Positions 6,826 to 14,075 of a stretch of DNA of 15,321 nucleotides are shown piece by piece (position 1 is the first letter of the stretch; the number at the start of each line of letters is the position of its first letter). Source of the stretch: an uncultured Bacilli bacterium (GTDB taxonomy: Bacteria > Bacillota_I > Bacilli_A > RF39 > UBA660); NCBI GenBank assembly GCA_910584255.1, contig CAJTXV010000037.1, forward strand, positions 1 through 15,321. The letters run 5' to 3'. The notes under the pieces are model-generated. The model saw only the letters and a list, made by a program, of their open reading frames with translations, ran no database searches and was not told the origin of the DNA. The position numbers and the translations under genes are program-made.

Positions 6826-7122
6826 GTGAATCGCTATCGTAAATATTCCTCTTTAATTGAGCAAATTAACAAAGATAGTGAAGTTCCATTTAATAGTATT
6901 TTTTTCTTTGAAAGAGATTATCAAAGAAACGTTCTTTCTCGTGTTTATTTGTTGGGGAATGAGTTAGAAATGATTCCAAAAGATATGACCTGTGAGGAAT
7001 TTGAATCTTCCTTTTTTGATCAGGTGAATCAAGAGGAACCTGAAAATATAGTAGGAGCTTTCGAAACCGAAAATCAAGAAATATATCAGAAGATGTTTCA
7101 TTATCCACTTTCCACTCAATAG
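6826..7122 (+). CDS. C-terminal part of the frameshifted membrane protein
   Basis: Listed from GTG 6826 (98 residues), but the frame is open from 6775, inside the G tract, and upstream codons read GGRSDTSTQKFIEELVNRYRKY, which looks like a continuation of the preceding protein. There is no Shine-Dalgarno site before GTG 6826 and the GTG overlaps nothing useful, so independent translation is doubtful. The peptide is acidic, with no membrane segment and no known motif. After its TAG (7120-7122) another frame reads SIESMDKNIILLEKSST to a stop at 7165, so the original C terminus may have been changed by a further shift. Best read as the 3' part of the gene at 5807. Confidence 0.5.
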   Translation: MNRYRKYSSLIEQINKDSEVPFNSIFFFERDYQRNVLSRVYLLGNELEMIPKDMTCEEFESSFFDQVNQEEPENIVGAFETENQEIYQKMFHYPLSTQ

Positions 7123-7192
7123 AAAGTATGGATAAGAATATCATTTTACTAGAAAAGAGTTCGACATAGTTTTTATTTAGGAGTTTATATAA

Positions 7193-7201
7193 TGATATAG
7201 T
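7193..7201 (+). promoter_or_regulatory. Extended -10 promoter of deacetylase gene
   Basis: TGATATAGT is an extended -10 element (TG, one base, TATAGT at 7196-7201); a second -10-like TATAAT lies at 7188-7193. No strong -35 is seen, as is common with extended -10 promoters. Predicted transcript start near 7208 coincides with the AGGTGA ribosome site. Confidence 0.4.
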
Positions 7202-7218
7202 AAAGATAGGTGAGTGTC

Positions 7219-8841
7219 GTGAACAAGAAAAAAAATGTTATTTTTCTAGTTGTTTTACTGATTATTATTTTTTGTGTTTTAGGAGTCTTTCTAGTGCATA
7301 AATTTCAAGAAGAAGAAAAAAAGAAGAAAGAATTAGAAATGGTTTCTAAGATTCAAGCATCTTTTTCTGAAGGAGTAAAGACTATCAAGAAAAAGAAAAT
7401 CTATCAAAAGAAACAAGATGAGTATTTGGAAGTTGGATTTGTAGAGAAGGGTGTTTTTTTACCGTTAGAAAAAACAAAGGTTCATACATCTCATGATATT
7501 TATTTTAAAATTAAAGATTTAGATTATTGTATTGATTATCAAGATTTAGAAAAAATATCTCATGAAGAAGATAATTCTTTTTCACATTTGATTCCAACTA
7601 AAAAGTTAATTACTGTAAAAACAGAATTATTTAAGGATGGAAAAAAAGTAATATCTCTTCCAGGTTCTTTTACGTTTGATGTGTTTTTAATTGAGGATGG
7701 AAATTATTATGTTTCCTTTTTAGGAGAGTTTTATTCAGTTAAAGAACATTTTAAACTAGAAGAAAAAGAAACTGAGCCTTTACTTCAAAAATTAAGTGTA
7801 TTCCAGTTTTCTGAAGATATTCAAGAAGAAAAGGTAGAAGAGGTTTTATCCCTTTGGAAAGAGAAAGGATATACTTTTTTAACGAAACAGGAATTTATTT
7901 ACTGGACTGAAGGAAAGGGAGATTTTAGGGAAAAAAGTATTTTCTTAATTGGTACAGATGCTCAGAGGGAAAAATGGAATGAGAAACTTCAAACATATGG
8001 ATTTGCTTTGGAAAGTAATTTAGAACCATTTTATTTTCATGAGGGAGATCAGCAACTAACGAAAGGAGCAAGTACCCATTATCAATATTTAATTTCTAAT
8101 AGTACTACTAAAGATAGGATAGAGGAAATGCTATCAGGAATTCCTAAACCAACCCCAACGCCAGTACCACGTACATCTTCGGATGGTATTGCTGTTTTAA
8201 ATTATCATTTTTTCTATGATGCAGCAACGGAAGGGTGTAATGAAAGTATTTGTATATCTACAGAAAATTTTAGAAAACAGTTAGATTATTTGAAAAATAA
8301 TGGGTATAAAACACTGACCATGCAGGAGTTCTATGATTGGAAAGTAGGAGATATTACTCTTCCAGCGAAATCTGTATTAATCACTATCGATGATGGTGCC
8401 ATGGGAACTGATACTCATTTGCCGGCCATCTTAGAAGAATATCAAATGCATGCGAGTTTGTTTTTGATTACTGGTTGGTGGGATATTTCTAAATACCAGA
8501 AAACATCGTACTTAGAAATATACTCTCATGGAGATGAACTTCATCATAATAATTATTGTGCAGGTTCTAACTGTGGTTTTAAACCTTTATTATTATCGAA
8601 AGAAGAAATTGTTGCAGATTTAAATCTATCTCTTAGTAAAGGAGTAGGAAAGCTAGCATTTTGTTATCCATTCTATAAAACGAGTCAAACCTTAGAAGCA
8701 GCATTAAGAGAAGTAGGGATTCCTTTGGCTTTCGCTGGTGGAAATCGAAAAGCAACTAGAGGCGTTTCTAATTATTACATTCCAAGATATGTCGTTTATA
8801 AAGGAACTAGTCTTAATCAATTTATCAATATGATATCATAA
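7219..8841 (+). CDS. Membrane-anchored polysaccharide deacetylase (NodB fold)
   Basis: Extracytoplasmic glycan N-deacetylase, inferred to act on cell-wall or capsule sugars. Start chosen at GTG 7219 (540 residues): AGGTGA lies 5 bases upstream; GTG 7210 would overlap that site. Residues 5-27 form a membrane anchor, followed by a KEEEKKK-rich stretch, a region of unknown fold (60-180), a degenerate NodB-like segment (about 190-290), a PTPTPVP linker (308-317), and the catalytic domain (319-540). The active site shows ITIDDG (Asp391, Asp392), the metal pair SHGDELH (His437, His442; the five-residue spacing resembles PgaB/IcaB rather than PgdA) and a CYPFY segment in place of RPPYG. Cys345-type residues around EGCNESIC may form a disulfide. 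Segment 210-237 resembles 355-388 line by line, which suggests internal duplication. Exact substrate is not shown. Confidence 0.88.
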   Translation: MNKKKNVIFLVVLLIIIFCVLGVFLVHKFQEEEKKKKELEMVSKIQASFSEGVKTIKKKKIYQKKQDEYLEVGFVEKGVFLPLEKTKVHTSHDIYFKIKDLDYCIDYQDLEKISHEEDNSFSHLIPTKKLITVKTELFKDGKKVISLPGSFTFDVFLIEDGNYYVSFLGEFYSVKEHFKLEEKETEPLLQKLSVFQFSEDIQEEKVEEVLSLWKEKGYTFLTKQEFIYWTEGKGDFREKSIFLIGTDAQREKWNEKLQTYGFALESNLEPFYFHEGDQQLTKGASTHYQYLISNSTTKDRIEEMLSGIPKPTPTPVPRTSSDGIAVLNYHFFYDAATEGCNESICISTENFRKQLDYLKNNGYKTLTMQEFYDWKVGDITLPAKSVLITIDDGAMGTDTHLPAILEEYQMHASLFLITGWWDISKYQKTSYLEIYSHGDELHHNNYCAGSNCGFKPLLLSKEEIVADLNLSLSKGVGKLAFCYPFYKTSQTLEAALREVGIPLAFAGGNRKATRGVSNYYIPRYVVYKGTSLNQFINMIS

Positions 8842-8869
8842 TCATCAATTATTTTTTGTTTTAATCAAT

Positions 8870-8899
8870 GCATCTGAAACTGTAATCAGATGCTTTTTT
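8870..8899 (+). terminator. Intrinsic terminator after deacetylase gene
   Basis: GCATCTGA (8870-8877), an 8-base loop, and TCAGATGC (8886-8893) make a perfect 8-base hairpin followed by six Ts. It closes the deacetylase transcript 28 bases after its stop. Confidence 0.9.
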
Positions 8900-8902
8900 C
8901 TA

Positions 8903-8931
8903 AAGACATTTACTTTAAAACATGGTATGAT
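8903..8931 (+). promoter_or_regulatory. Promoter of TraB-family lipoprotein / rbfA
   Basis: TGG directly before TATGAT (8926-8931) forms an extended -10; a partial -35 AAGACA (8903-8908) lies 17 bases upstream. It sits right after the preceding terminator and about 17 bases of leader precede ATG 8955. It probably also drives rbfA. Confidence 0.55.
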
Positions 8932-8954
8932 AAAACTATGAGAGGAGAAATAAA

Positions 8955-9872
8955 ATGAAACGATTAAAATATTTAATGCTGTTACTCGTGTTTGGATTCT
9001 TACTTGTTGGATGTGAAAAAGAGAAGAAAATCGTAGAACCTACCTCTGGTAGTACACCACTTTTGTTAGAAGTAACCAAGGAAGGAACTAATAATAAACT
9101 CTATCTTTTTGGTTCTATTCATGCATCGGATGAATCTATGTATCCATTACCCGAGTATGTTATGAGTGCTTATAAAAATAGTCAGGAGATTGCAGTAGAA
9201 TTTGATTTGATTGAATATACAAAGGATTTATCTAGTCAGATTGAATCTCTTACTAAGTTTGTTATTCCTGATGGAAAAACAGTAAAGGACTACATAGAAT
9301 CAGAAACATATGATCAAGGGGTAGAAATTCTTAAAAATGCAGGTCTTTATAGTCCAATGTTTAACAGTTATATGCCTATGTTTTGGGTAACCCTCATTGA
9401 AAATGCTGCGGTAGTAGATGTAGGACTTGATGAGTCCCATGGAATTGATCAATATTTTTTGAAACTTGCAAAAGAAGATGAAAAAGAAATCAGAGAGCTA
9501 GAATCGTCAGAATATCAATATAATTTATTATCTAGTTTTTCTTATGATATGCAGGTCTATTTATTAAAACAAAGTATCAATGAATATGAGGATGTTAAAA
9601 AAGAACTGGAAAAACTACATGAACTATATAAAAAGGGAGATTCAAAAGAATTAGAACAGTTATTACTTGGAGAAGAAGTAGATTCATATGAAGAAGAATA
9701 TAATGAACAATTAATTACTGTTCGAAATAAAACTATGGCAGATTCTTTAGAAGAAGCTTTTCAAGAAGGAAAAGATATATTTTGTACAGTTGGACTTGGA
9801 CATATTATTGGAGACGATGGTATTGCTGATTTATTGGAACAACATGGTTATATAGTCAAAGTAGTGAAGTAG
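8955..9872 (+). CDS. TraB/GumN family lipoprotein
   Basis: Extracellular lipoprotein of the TraB/GumN (Tiki-related) family, proposed to be metal-dependent peptidases; the bacterial role is not well defined. A signal peptide ends in lipobox LLVGC with lipidated Cys20. The two family motifs are in their usual places: YLFGSIHASD (GSIH at 53-56) near the start with conserved Glu82 (IAVEFD) after it, and VGLGHIIGDDG (GxxH, His283) near the C terminus, followed by the LLEQHGYIV ending. The 305-residue length is typical. The middle (about 200-260) is helical and very acidic. AGAGGAGA precedes the ATG. rbfA begins 28 bases after the stop with no terminator between, so they are likely cotranscribed, though no functional link is known. 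Confidence 0.9.
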   Translation: MKRLKYLMLLLVFGFLLVGCEKEKKIVEPTSGSTPLLLEVTKEGTNNKLYLFGSIHASDESMYPLPEYVMSAYKNSQEIAVEFDLIEYTKDLSSQIESLTKFVIPDGKTVKDYIESETYDQGVEILKNAGLYSPMFNSYMPMFWVTLIENAAVVDVGLDESHGIDQYFLKLAKEDEKEIRELESSEYQYNLLSSFSYDMQVYLLKQSINEYEDVKKELEKLHELYKKGDSKELEQLLLGEEVDSYEEEYNEQLITVRNKTMADSLEEAFQEGKDIFCTVGLGHIIGDDGIADLLEQHGYIVKVVK

Positions 9873-9900
9873 TTTATTATAAGAAAGGTGGTAGTTTCAA

Positions 9901-10254
9901 ATGAATGTGAAAATAGAAAGACTCAATAGTCAATTTGAAAAAGAAATCAGTCAAATTTTACAAACAGAAATTAAGGATGAAGATATTCAGTTTGTAACGA
10001 TAACTGGATGTGAAATTACTTCAGATCTTAGTTTTTGTAAAGTGTTTTTTACGGTCTTGAATGATACAAAAAAGGAAAGTACATGTGAGGCTTTAAACGG
10101 TGCAGCATCGTTTATTAGAGGACAACTTAGTCAAAGGGTAGAAATTCGTCATACTCCAGAATTAAAATTTATTTATGACGATTCTATTTCTTATGGAAAT
10201 CATATTGAAAAGTTAATTGAGCAAGTACATGGAAAAGAAGAAACTGAAAGTTAG
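9901..10254 (+). CDS. rbfA: Ribosome-binding factor A
   Basis: Single KH-like domain protein that binds the 30S subunit and helps mature the 5' end of 16S rRNA, also important in the cold. The 117 residues match the family's size and layout: N-terminal helix (IERLNSQFEKEISQIL), the strand-rich VTITGCEITSDLSFCKVFFTVL segment, a helix with LNGAASFIRGQLSQRVEIRHTPELKFIYDDSI, and a C-terminal helix. Start ATG 9901 is preceded by AGGTGG. The usual nusA-infB neighbours are absent; instead it follows the TraB-family lipoprotein gene. Its stop codon lies inside the loop of a terminator hairpin. Confidence 0.96.
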   Translation: MNVKIERLNSQFEKEISQILQTEIKDEDIQFVTITGCEITSDLSFCKVFFTVLNDTKKESTCEALNGAASFIRGQLSQRVEIRHTPELKFIYDDSISYGNHIEKLIEQVHGKEETES

Positions 10255-10264
10255 TTTCTTTTTT
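10235..10264 (+). terminator. Intrinsic terminator overlapping rbfA stop
   Basis: AAGAAACT (10238-10245) and AGTTTCTT (10253-10260) pair perfectly around a 7-base loop, extended by A-T pairs outside and followed by a run of Ts. The rbfA stop TAG (10252-10254) is at the loop/stem edge, so the last codons of rbfA encode half of the terminator. Confidence 0.85.
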
Positions 10265-10315
10265 GTCTATAAATGTAAATATAAATATGTAAATTTATTT
10301 TAGTATCAGATTCTA

Positions 10316-10324
10316 TGATATGAT
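10316..10324 (+). promoter_or_regulatory. Extended -10 promoter of prsW-like gene
   Basis: TGATATGAT (TG, one base, TATGAT at 10319-10324) follows the rbfA terminator and precedes ATG 10340 by 15 bases. A TTTATT at 10294-10299 is a possible but over-spaced (19 bases) -35. Predicted transcript start falls on the GGTGAT ribosome site. Confidence 0.4.
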
Positions 10325-10339
10325 GACTTTGGTGATTCT

Positions 10340-11119
10340 ATGAAGTTTTTATTATACCTAGCAATTCTTCCAAGCATTATTATTGGATATTTAATTTACC
10401 GTTCTGATAAAGTAGAAAAAGAACCTATTTTAGAATTAATAAAGGCTTTTGCATTAGGAATTGTTTCTGCTGTTCTTACTATTTTTCTAAGTTATGTACT
10501 TGGAATTATTAAAATCGATGTAACTAGTATTCATACATTACTAGGACTATTCTTTTATGTCATGATTGGTATTTCTTTCGTAGAAGAGGGCTGTAAATGG
10601 CTTTCTGTTTATTTATTATTACATAAAAATAAAAACTATAATTATTTATTTGATGGAATTGTGTATGCTGTTTTTGTTTCTTTAGGCTTTGCGACAATTG
10701 AAAATATAATTTATAGTCTAGTAGGTGGTTTAAAAGCTGTTTTGATTCGTGGTGTCTTGACTGTTCCTGCACATGCTTTTTTTGCGGTTTTTATGGGATA
10801 TTACTTATCATTTACGAAACTTTCTAAATTAGAGGGAAAGAGTGGAAAACATCGTTTGTTTTTACTTCTCAGTCTTTTGATTCCGACTATGCTTCATGGA
10901 CTCTTTGACTTTTTACTTCTTTCTCAGGAACCAATTTTTCTCGTTTTATTTTTTCTATTTGTTATTTTTCTTTATACGATATCTATTGTTCAAATCAGGA
11001 AACTTTCAAAGATGGAGAGACCTTTTTTAACTAAAACATACTGTAGTAGGTGTGGGAATCTTTTATCCGATGGTTTTTGTAGTAATTGTCAAAAGAATAT
11101 AGAAGAAGAGTCTATTTAA
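10340..11119 (+). CDS. PrsW family intramembrane protease with C-terminal zinc ribbon
   Basis: Polytopic membrane protease of the PrsW/CPBP-like group; B. subtilis PrsW performs site-1 cleavage of the anti-sigma factor RsiW. Motifs seen: EEGCK (Glu82, Glu83, Lys86), FATIEN (Glu121, Asn122), PAHA (His145) and HGLFD (His186, Asp190), all within or at the ends of hydrophobic helices; about seven to eight membrane segments between residues 1 and 218. The C-terminal tail (235-250) adds CxxC...CxxC (Cys235, 238, 247, 250), a small zinc ribbon on the cytoplasmic side. Start ATG with GGTGA 4 bases upstream. No sigma or anti-sigma gene is visible in this window, so the substrate is unknown. The DedA gene follows after 33 bases. 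Confidence 0.88.
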   Translation: MKFLLYLAILPSIIIGYLIYRSDKVEKEPILELIKAFALGIVSAVLTIFLSYVLGIIKIDVTSIHTLLGLFFYVMIGISFVEEGCKWLSVYLLLHKNKNYNYLFDGIVYAVFVSLGFATIENIIYSLVGGLKAVLIRGVLTVPAHAFFAVFMGYYLSFTKLSKLEGKSGKHRLFLLLSLLIPTMLHGLFDFLLLSQEPIFLVLFFLFVIFLYTISIVQIRKLSKMERPFLTKTYCSRCGNLLSDGFCSNCQKNIEEESI

Positions 11120-11143
11120 AATGAAAATGACATACACTATAAT
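11115..11143 (+). promoter_or_regulatory. Possible promoter overlapping prsW-like stop
   Basis: TTTAAA (11115-11120), 17-base spacer, TATAAT (11138-11143). The -10 ends 9 bases before ATG 11153, so a transcript from it would start at about 11150 and carry almost no leader, leaving the GGTGA ribosome site untranscribed. Either a near-leaderless mRNA or a chance match in a cotranscribed gap. Confidence 0.35.
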
Positions 11144-11152
11144 GGTGATGAT

Positions 11153-11758
11153 ATGTCCACTTTTTTTGCTCAATTACTTGGAACCTATGGTTATTTTGGA
11201 ATGTTTTTCGCAATGATTCTAGAAGCAATTATCATTATTATTCCTAGTGAGTTAATTTTAGCCACTGCAGGGATTTTAGCGTCCCAAGGAATATTTTCTT
11301 TCTTTGGGGCTTTTTTAACAGGTCTATTTGGAAGTGTTTTCTGTGCTATTTTTTTATATTTGATGGGATATTTTGGAGGAAGACCCTTTATTGAAAAATA
11401 TGGGAAGTACTTTTTTATGAAACAAGAAGATTTAGATCGAGCAGATTCTTGGTTTTCAAAGTATGGAATGTTCGCAGCCTTTCTTGGAAGAAATTTTCCA
11501 ATTATTAGAACTTTTATTTCCATTCCGATTGGTGTGACAAGATTATCATTTTCTAAATTTGTTTTTTATACGATGCTAGGAAGTATTCCTTGGACCTATG
11601 CTTTTGTTTATGTTGGATATCATTTAGGAAATAATTGGACGGTCCTAAAAGACTATACATCAAAATTAGAACTTCCCATTTATTTGTTTTTATTATTTTT
11701 ATTGATTCGTTATTTTTATAAAAAAATAAAAAGTAAGGGAAATTTGTCTAATATTTAA
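11153..11758 (+). CDS. DedA family membrane protein (VTT domain)
   Basis: Integral membrane protein of the DedA family; members recycle undecaprenyl phosphate or flip phospholipids across the membrane. Hallmarks: an early acidic residue and PSE motif (Glu24, PSE 31-33) in the first re-entrant region, then FLGRNFPIIRTFISIPIGVTRLS (Arg113, Arg119) and the G-SIPW segment, the classical DedA signature. 201 residues is normal. Membrane segments cover about 13-30, 48-75, 130-160 and 172-190. Ends in a basic cytoplasmic tail. GGTGA lies 4 bases before the ATG. It is followed by a second, more distant VTT protein, so the pair may serve lipid-carrier transport for the same envelope. The specific substrate cannot be read from sequence. 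Confidence 0.9.
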   Translation: MSTFFAQLLGTYGYFGMFFAMILEAIIIIIPSELILATAGILASQGIFSFFGAFLTGLFGSVFCAIFLYLMGYFGGRPFIEKYGKYFFMKQEDLDRADSWFSKYGMFAAFLGRNFPIIRTFISIPIGVTRLSFSKFVFYTMLGSIPWTYAFVYVGYHLGNNWTVLKDYTSKLELPIYLFLLFLLIRYFYKKIKSKGNLSNI

Positions 11759-11825
11759 GAAATTTAAAAAAACTCATCTGAAAAAGCAAAAATTGTATTA
11801 TACTAATATTAGGTGAAAAGAAAAT

Positions 11826-12407
11826 ATGCAGGAAGTCATTGAACAATTCGTTACAAATATTACAACTTATTTAGAAACTCTTGGACCTATTTCTGGAGTG
11901 ATTTTAATTTTGTTAGAATCTATTTTTCCAGTATTACCATTATCAGTTTTTATTGCTTTAAATATTATTGCTTTTGGGAATGTCTTTGGATATGTCATAT
12001 CACTTGTTTCTACTATTATTGGATGTCTTGGATCTTTTTTTCTTTTTCGTAGTTGTTTTCAAAAAAAATTGTATCATTATATTAAGAAGAAAGATTCTGT
12101 TGCTTTAGAAAAAATGATGAAAGCGATTTCTAATATTTCTTTTTCTAATTTAGTGTTATTGATTGCCATCCCTTTTTCTCCTGCTTTTTTAATTAATATT
12201 GCAGCAGGACTTTCTAAAGTTGCAAAGAAGAAGTTCTTTTTTGCTTTAATTATTGGAAAAAGTGTGATGGTGTATTTCTGGGGATATATTGGAAAAAGTT
12301 TGATGGAGAGTTTAACAGATATTACAGTATTAGTCCGTATTTCTGTATTATTATTAATCTCTTTAGCTCTTTCTAGAATCGTTGAAAAACAAATGAAAGT
12401 TAGGTGA
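11826..12407 (+). CDS. Second VTT-domain (TVP38/DedA-like) membrane protein
   Basis: 193-residue membrane protein with the VTT (SNARE-associated Golgi protein) layout: LLESIFPVLPLSVFIALN (Glu31, Pro35, Pro38) followed by glycine-rich IIAFGNVFGYVISLVSTIIGCLGSFFLFR, then a basic loop, then IPFSPAFLINIAAGLSKV and GKSVMVYFWGYIG. This matches the TMEM64/TVP38 branch more than classical DedA; the double-Arg signature of DedA is missing. Likely a lipid scramblase or flippase, by family only. AGGTGA lies 9 bases before ATG, with a -10-like TATACT (11799-11804) just upstream. rmuC begins 4 bases after the stop, its AGGTGA site overlapping this stop codon, so the two are coupled. Confidence 0.8.
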   Translation: MQEVIEQFVTNITTYLETLGPISGVILILLESIFPVLPLSVFIALNIIAFGNVFGYVISLVSTIIGCLGSFFLFRSCFQKKLYHYIKKKDSVALEKMMKAISNISFSNLVLLIAIPFSPAFLINIAAGLSKVAKKKFFFALIIGKSVMVYFWGYIGKSLMESLTDITVLVRISVLLLISLALSRIVEKQMKVR

Positions 12408-12411
12408 TAAT

Positions 12412-13482
12412 ATGGAACTTGCAGTTTTAATTATGATGATTTTAAATTTTTGTCTTGTACTTTTTTTATTGGTCCGATTTCAAAGCAATCAAAAAGAAAA
12501 TAGTGATATGACTGAAAGACTTGGACGTTTTGAAGTAAGTATTACCAAAAGCATGAATCAAGAATTTGATGGATTAAAAGAAAAAATAGAAGATAAATTA
12601 ACACAGATTAACAATCGTGTGAACGAACGCCTGGATCAGAATTTTGAGAGAACAAATAAAACATTTACCAATGTATTAGAACGGCTCAGTAAAATTGATG
12701 AGGCTCAAAAGAAAATTGAAGGGTTATCAACGGATATTGTTTCTTTGCAGAGTATTTTAACGGATAAAAAGAGTCGTGGTATTTTTGGTGAAGTTAACTT
12801 AAAACATATTTTGGTAAATGTTTTTGGAGAGAAGAATGATAAGCTTTATGAATTACAATGTACACTTCCAAACCATACGATTGCAGATTGTGTTTTATAT
12901 GCACCAGAACCATTAGGAACGATTGCAATTGATTCGAAATTCCCTTTAGAAAATTATCAAATGATGGTAGATAAAAAAATTTCGCAAGCAGAACGTGTAA
13001 TGCATGAAAAACAATTTAAAGCGGATGTAAAGAAACACATTGATGCAATTAGTAGTAAATATATTATCGATGGAGTAACCGCAGATCAAGCCATTATGTT
13101 CTTGCCTGCAGAAGCTATTTTTGCAGAAATGAATGCGTATCACAATGATTTAATTGATTATGCTTATAAAAAACATGTTTGGATTACTTCTCCTACCACA
13201 CTCATTTCCACTTTAAGTGTGATTCAGATGATTATTAAAAATATTGAAAGAGACAAATATACAAGTATTATTCATGAGGAACTTAATAAATTAGGAATTG
13301 AGTTTTCTAGATATAAAGAACGTTGGGATAAACTTGCGAAGAGTATTCAAACAGTGAATAAAGATGTGGAAAATGTTTATATTACAACTGAAAAAATTCA
13401 AAGGAAATTTGATATTATTAATCAAGTAGATGTCAGTCAAATGGAGGGTGCTGAAATTGAAGAAAAAGATTACATTCATTAA
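12412..13482 (+). CDS. rmuC: DNA recombination protein RmuC
   Basis: RmuC family protein, thought to be a nuclease-like factor that limits DNA inversion and acts on replication or repair intermediates. Residues 3-22 form an N-terminal membrane anchor; about 25-120 is a long coiled coil (TERLGRFE...RLSKIDEAQKKIEGL); then SRGIFGEVNLKHIL, and a PD-(D/E)xK-type core with Asp159 (IADCVLYAP) and AIDSKFPLENY (Asp174, Lys176), followed by FLPAEAIFAE and SPTTLISTL, all typical. The 356 residues are somewhat shorter than E. coli RmuC, mainly at the C terminus. AGGTGA lies 4 bases before the ATG. The next gene starts inside its 3' end (26-base overlap). Confidence 0.95.
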   Translation: MELAVLIMMILNFCLVLFLLVRFQSNQKENSDMTERLGRFEVSITKSMNQEFDGLKEKIEDKLTQINNRVNERLDQNFERTNKTFTNVLERLSKIDEAQKKIEGLSTDIVSLQSILTDKKSRGIFGEVNLKHILVNVFGEKNDKLYELQCTLPNHTIADCVLYAPEPLGTIAIDSKFPLENYQMMVDKKISQAERVMHEKQFKADVKKHIDAISSKYIIDGVTADQAIMFLPAEAIFAEMNAYHNDLIDYAYKKHVWITSPTTLISTLSVIQMIIKNIERDKYTSIIHEELNKLGIEFSRYKERWDKLAKSIQTVNKDVENVYITTEKIQRKFDIINQVDVSQMEGAEIEEKDYIH

Positions 13483-14065
13483 TTATGTACTAATTTTTTG
13501 CCTTTTAATCATTATGTTTTATCAGTTGATTTTTCGTGGTTCTACATTACCTATTTCAAAAATCTTAACAACTACTAGCATTCTTCCAATAATTATGGTA
13601 CCATATCTATTAGATAAGATATTCCATTATCAGATGAAAGAAGGAACACAGCTTATTTATTACTTGTTTATTTTGATTTCTTTAGTGCTTGGGAGTATCT
13701 TAGGATTGTATCACACCATTAGTTGGTTCGATTTACTTGCACACTTTTTAACGGGAATCATCAGTAGTGTAGCTGCTTTAATTATTTTAGAAAAAGTAGG
13801 GCTTTTTAAGAAAGAACGAATGGGATTTATTTTTTTCTTTATGCTTCTTTTTGGACTCTCGGTTTCTTGTTGTTGGGAATTTTTTGAGTTTTTTTCCGAT
13901 CAAATATTTAACGGTGATACACAGTGTGTCAAATTAACAGGTGTAAGTGATACGATGGAAGATATGTTAATTGCCTTTTTAGGTAGTATCTTATTTAGTG
14001 GATATCTAATCATCAAAATGAAAAGGAATGAAGCATATATGAAAAAAGTAAAAAAGTTAATATAA
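13457..14065 (+). CDS. YjdF/DUF2238-like integral membrane protein
   Basis: 202-residue membrane protein with about five to six helices. Start chosen at TTG 13457, because GGAGGGTG (13443-13450) lies 6 to 9 bases upstream inside rmuC and MKKKITFINYVLIF is a normal membrane-protein start; ATG 13430 has no ribosome site. Conserved polar residues sit at membrane edges: SWFDLLAHF (Asp92, His96), CCWEFFEFF (Trp140, Glu141, Glu144) and SDTMEDM (Asp165, Asp169). This D-H, W-E-x-x-E, DTxxD pattern matches the YjdF (DUF2238) family as I recall it, and could form a metal site; function is not known. The overlap with rmuC and the short gap to the next gene place it in the same operon. Confidence 0.65.
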   Translation: MKKKITFINYVLIFCLLIIMFYQLIFRGSTLPISKILTTTSILPIIMVPYLLDKIFHYQMKEGTQLIYYLFILISLVLGSILGLYHTISWFDLLAHFLTGIISSVAALIILEKVGLFKKERMGFIFFFMLLFGLSVSCCWEFFEFFSDQIFNGDTQCVKLTGVSDTMEDMLIAFLGSILFSGYLIIKMKRNEAYMKKVKKLI

Positions 14066-14075
14066 GGGGACAGTT

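Noticed and set aside
11191..11523. Minus-strand open frame of 110 residues inside the DedA gene
   Set aside because: Antisense of a conserved DedA coding region; composition is that of a shadow frame.
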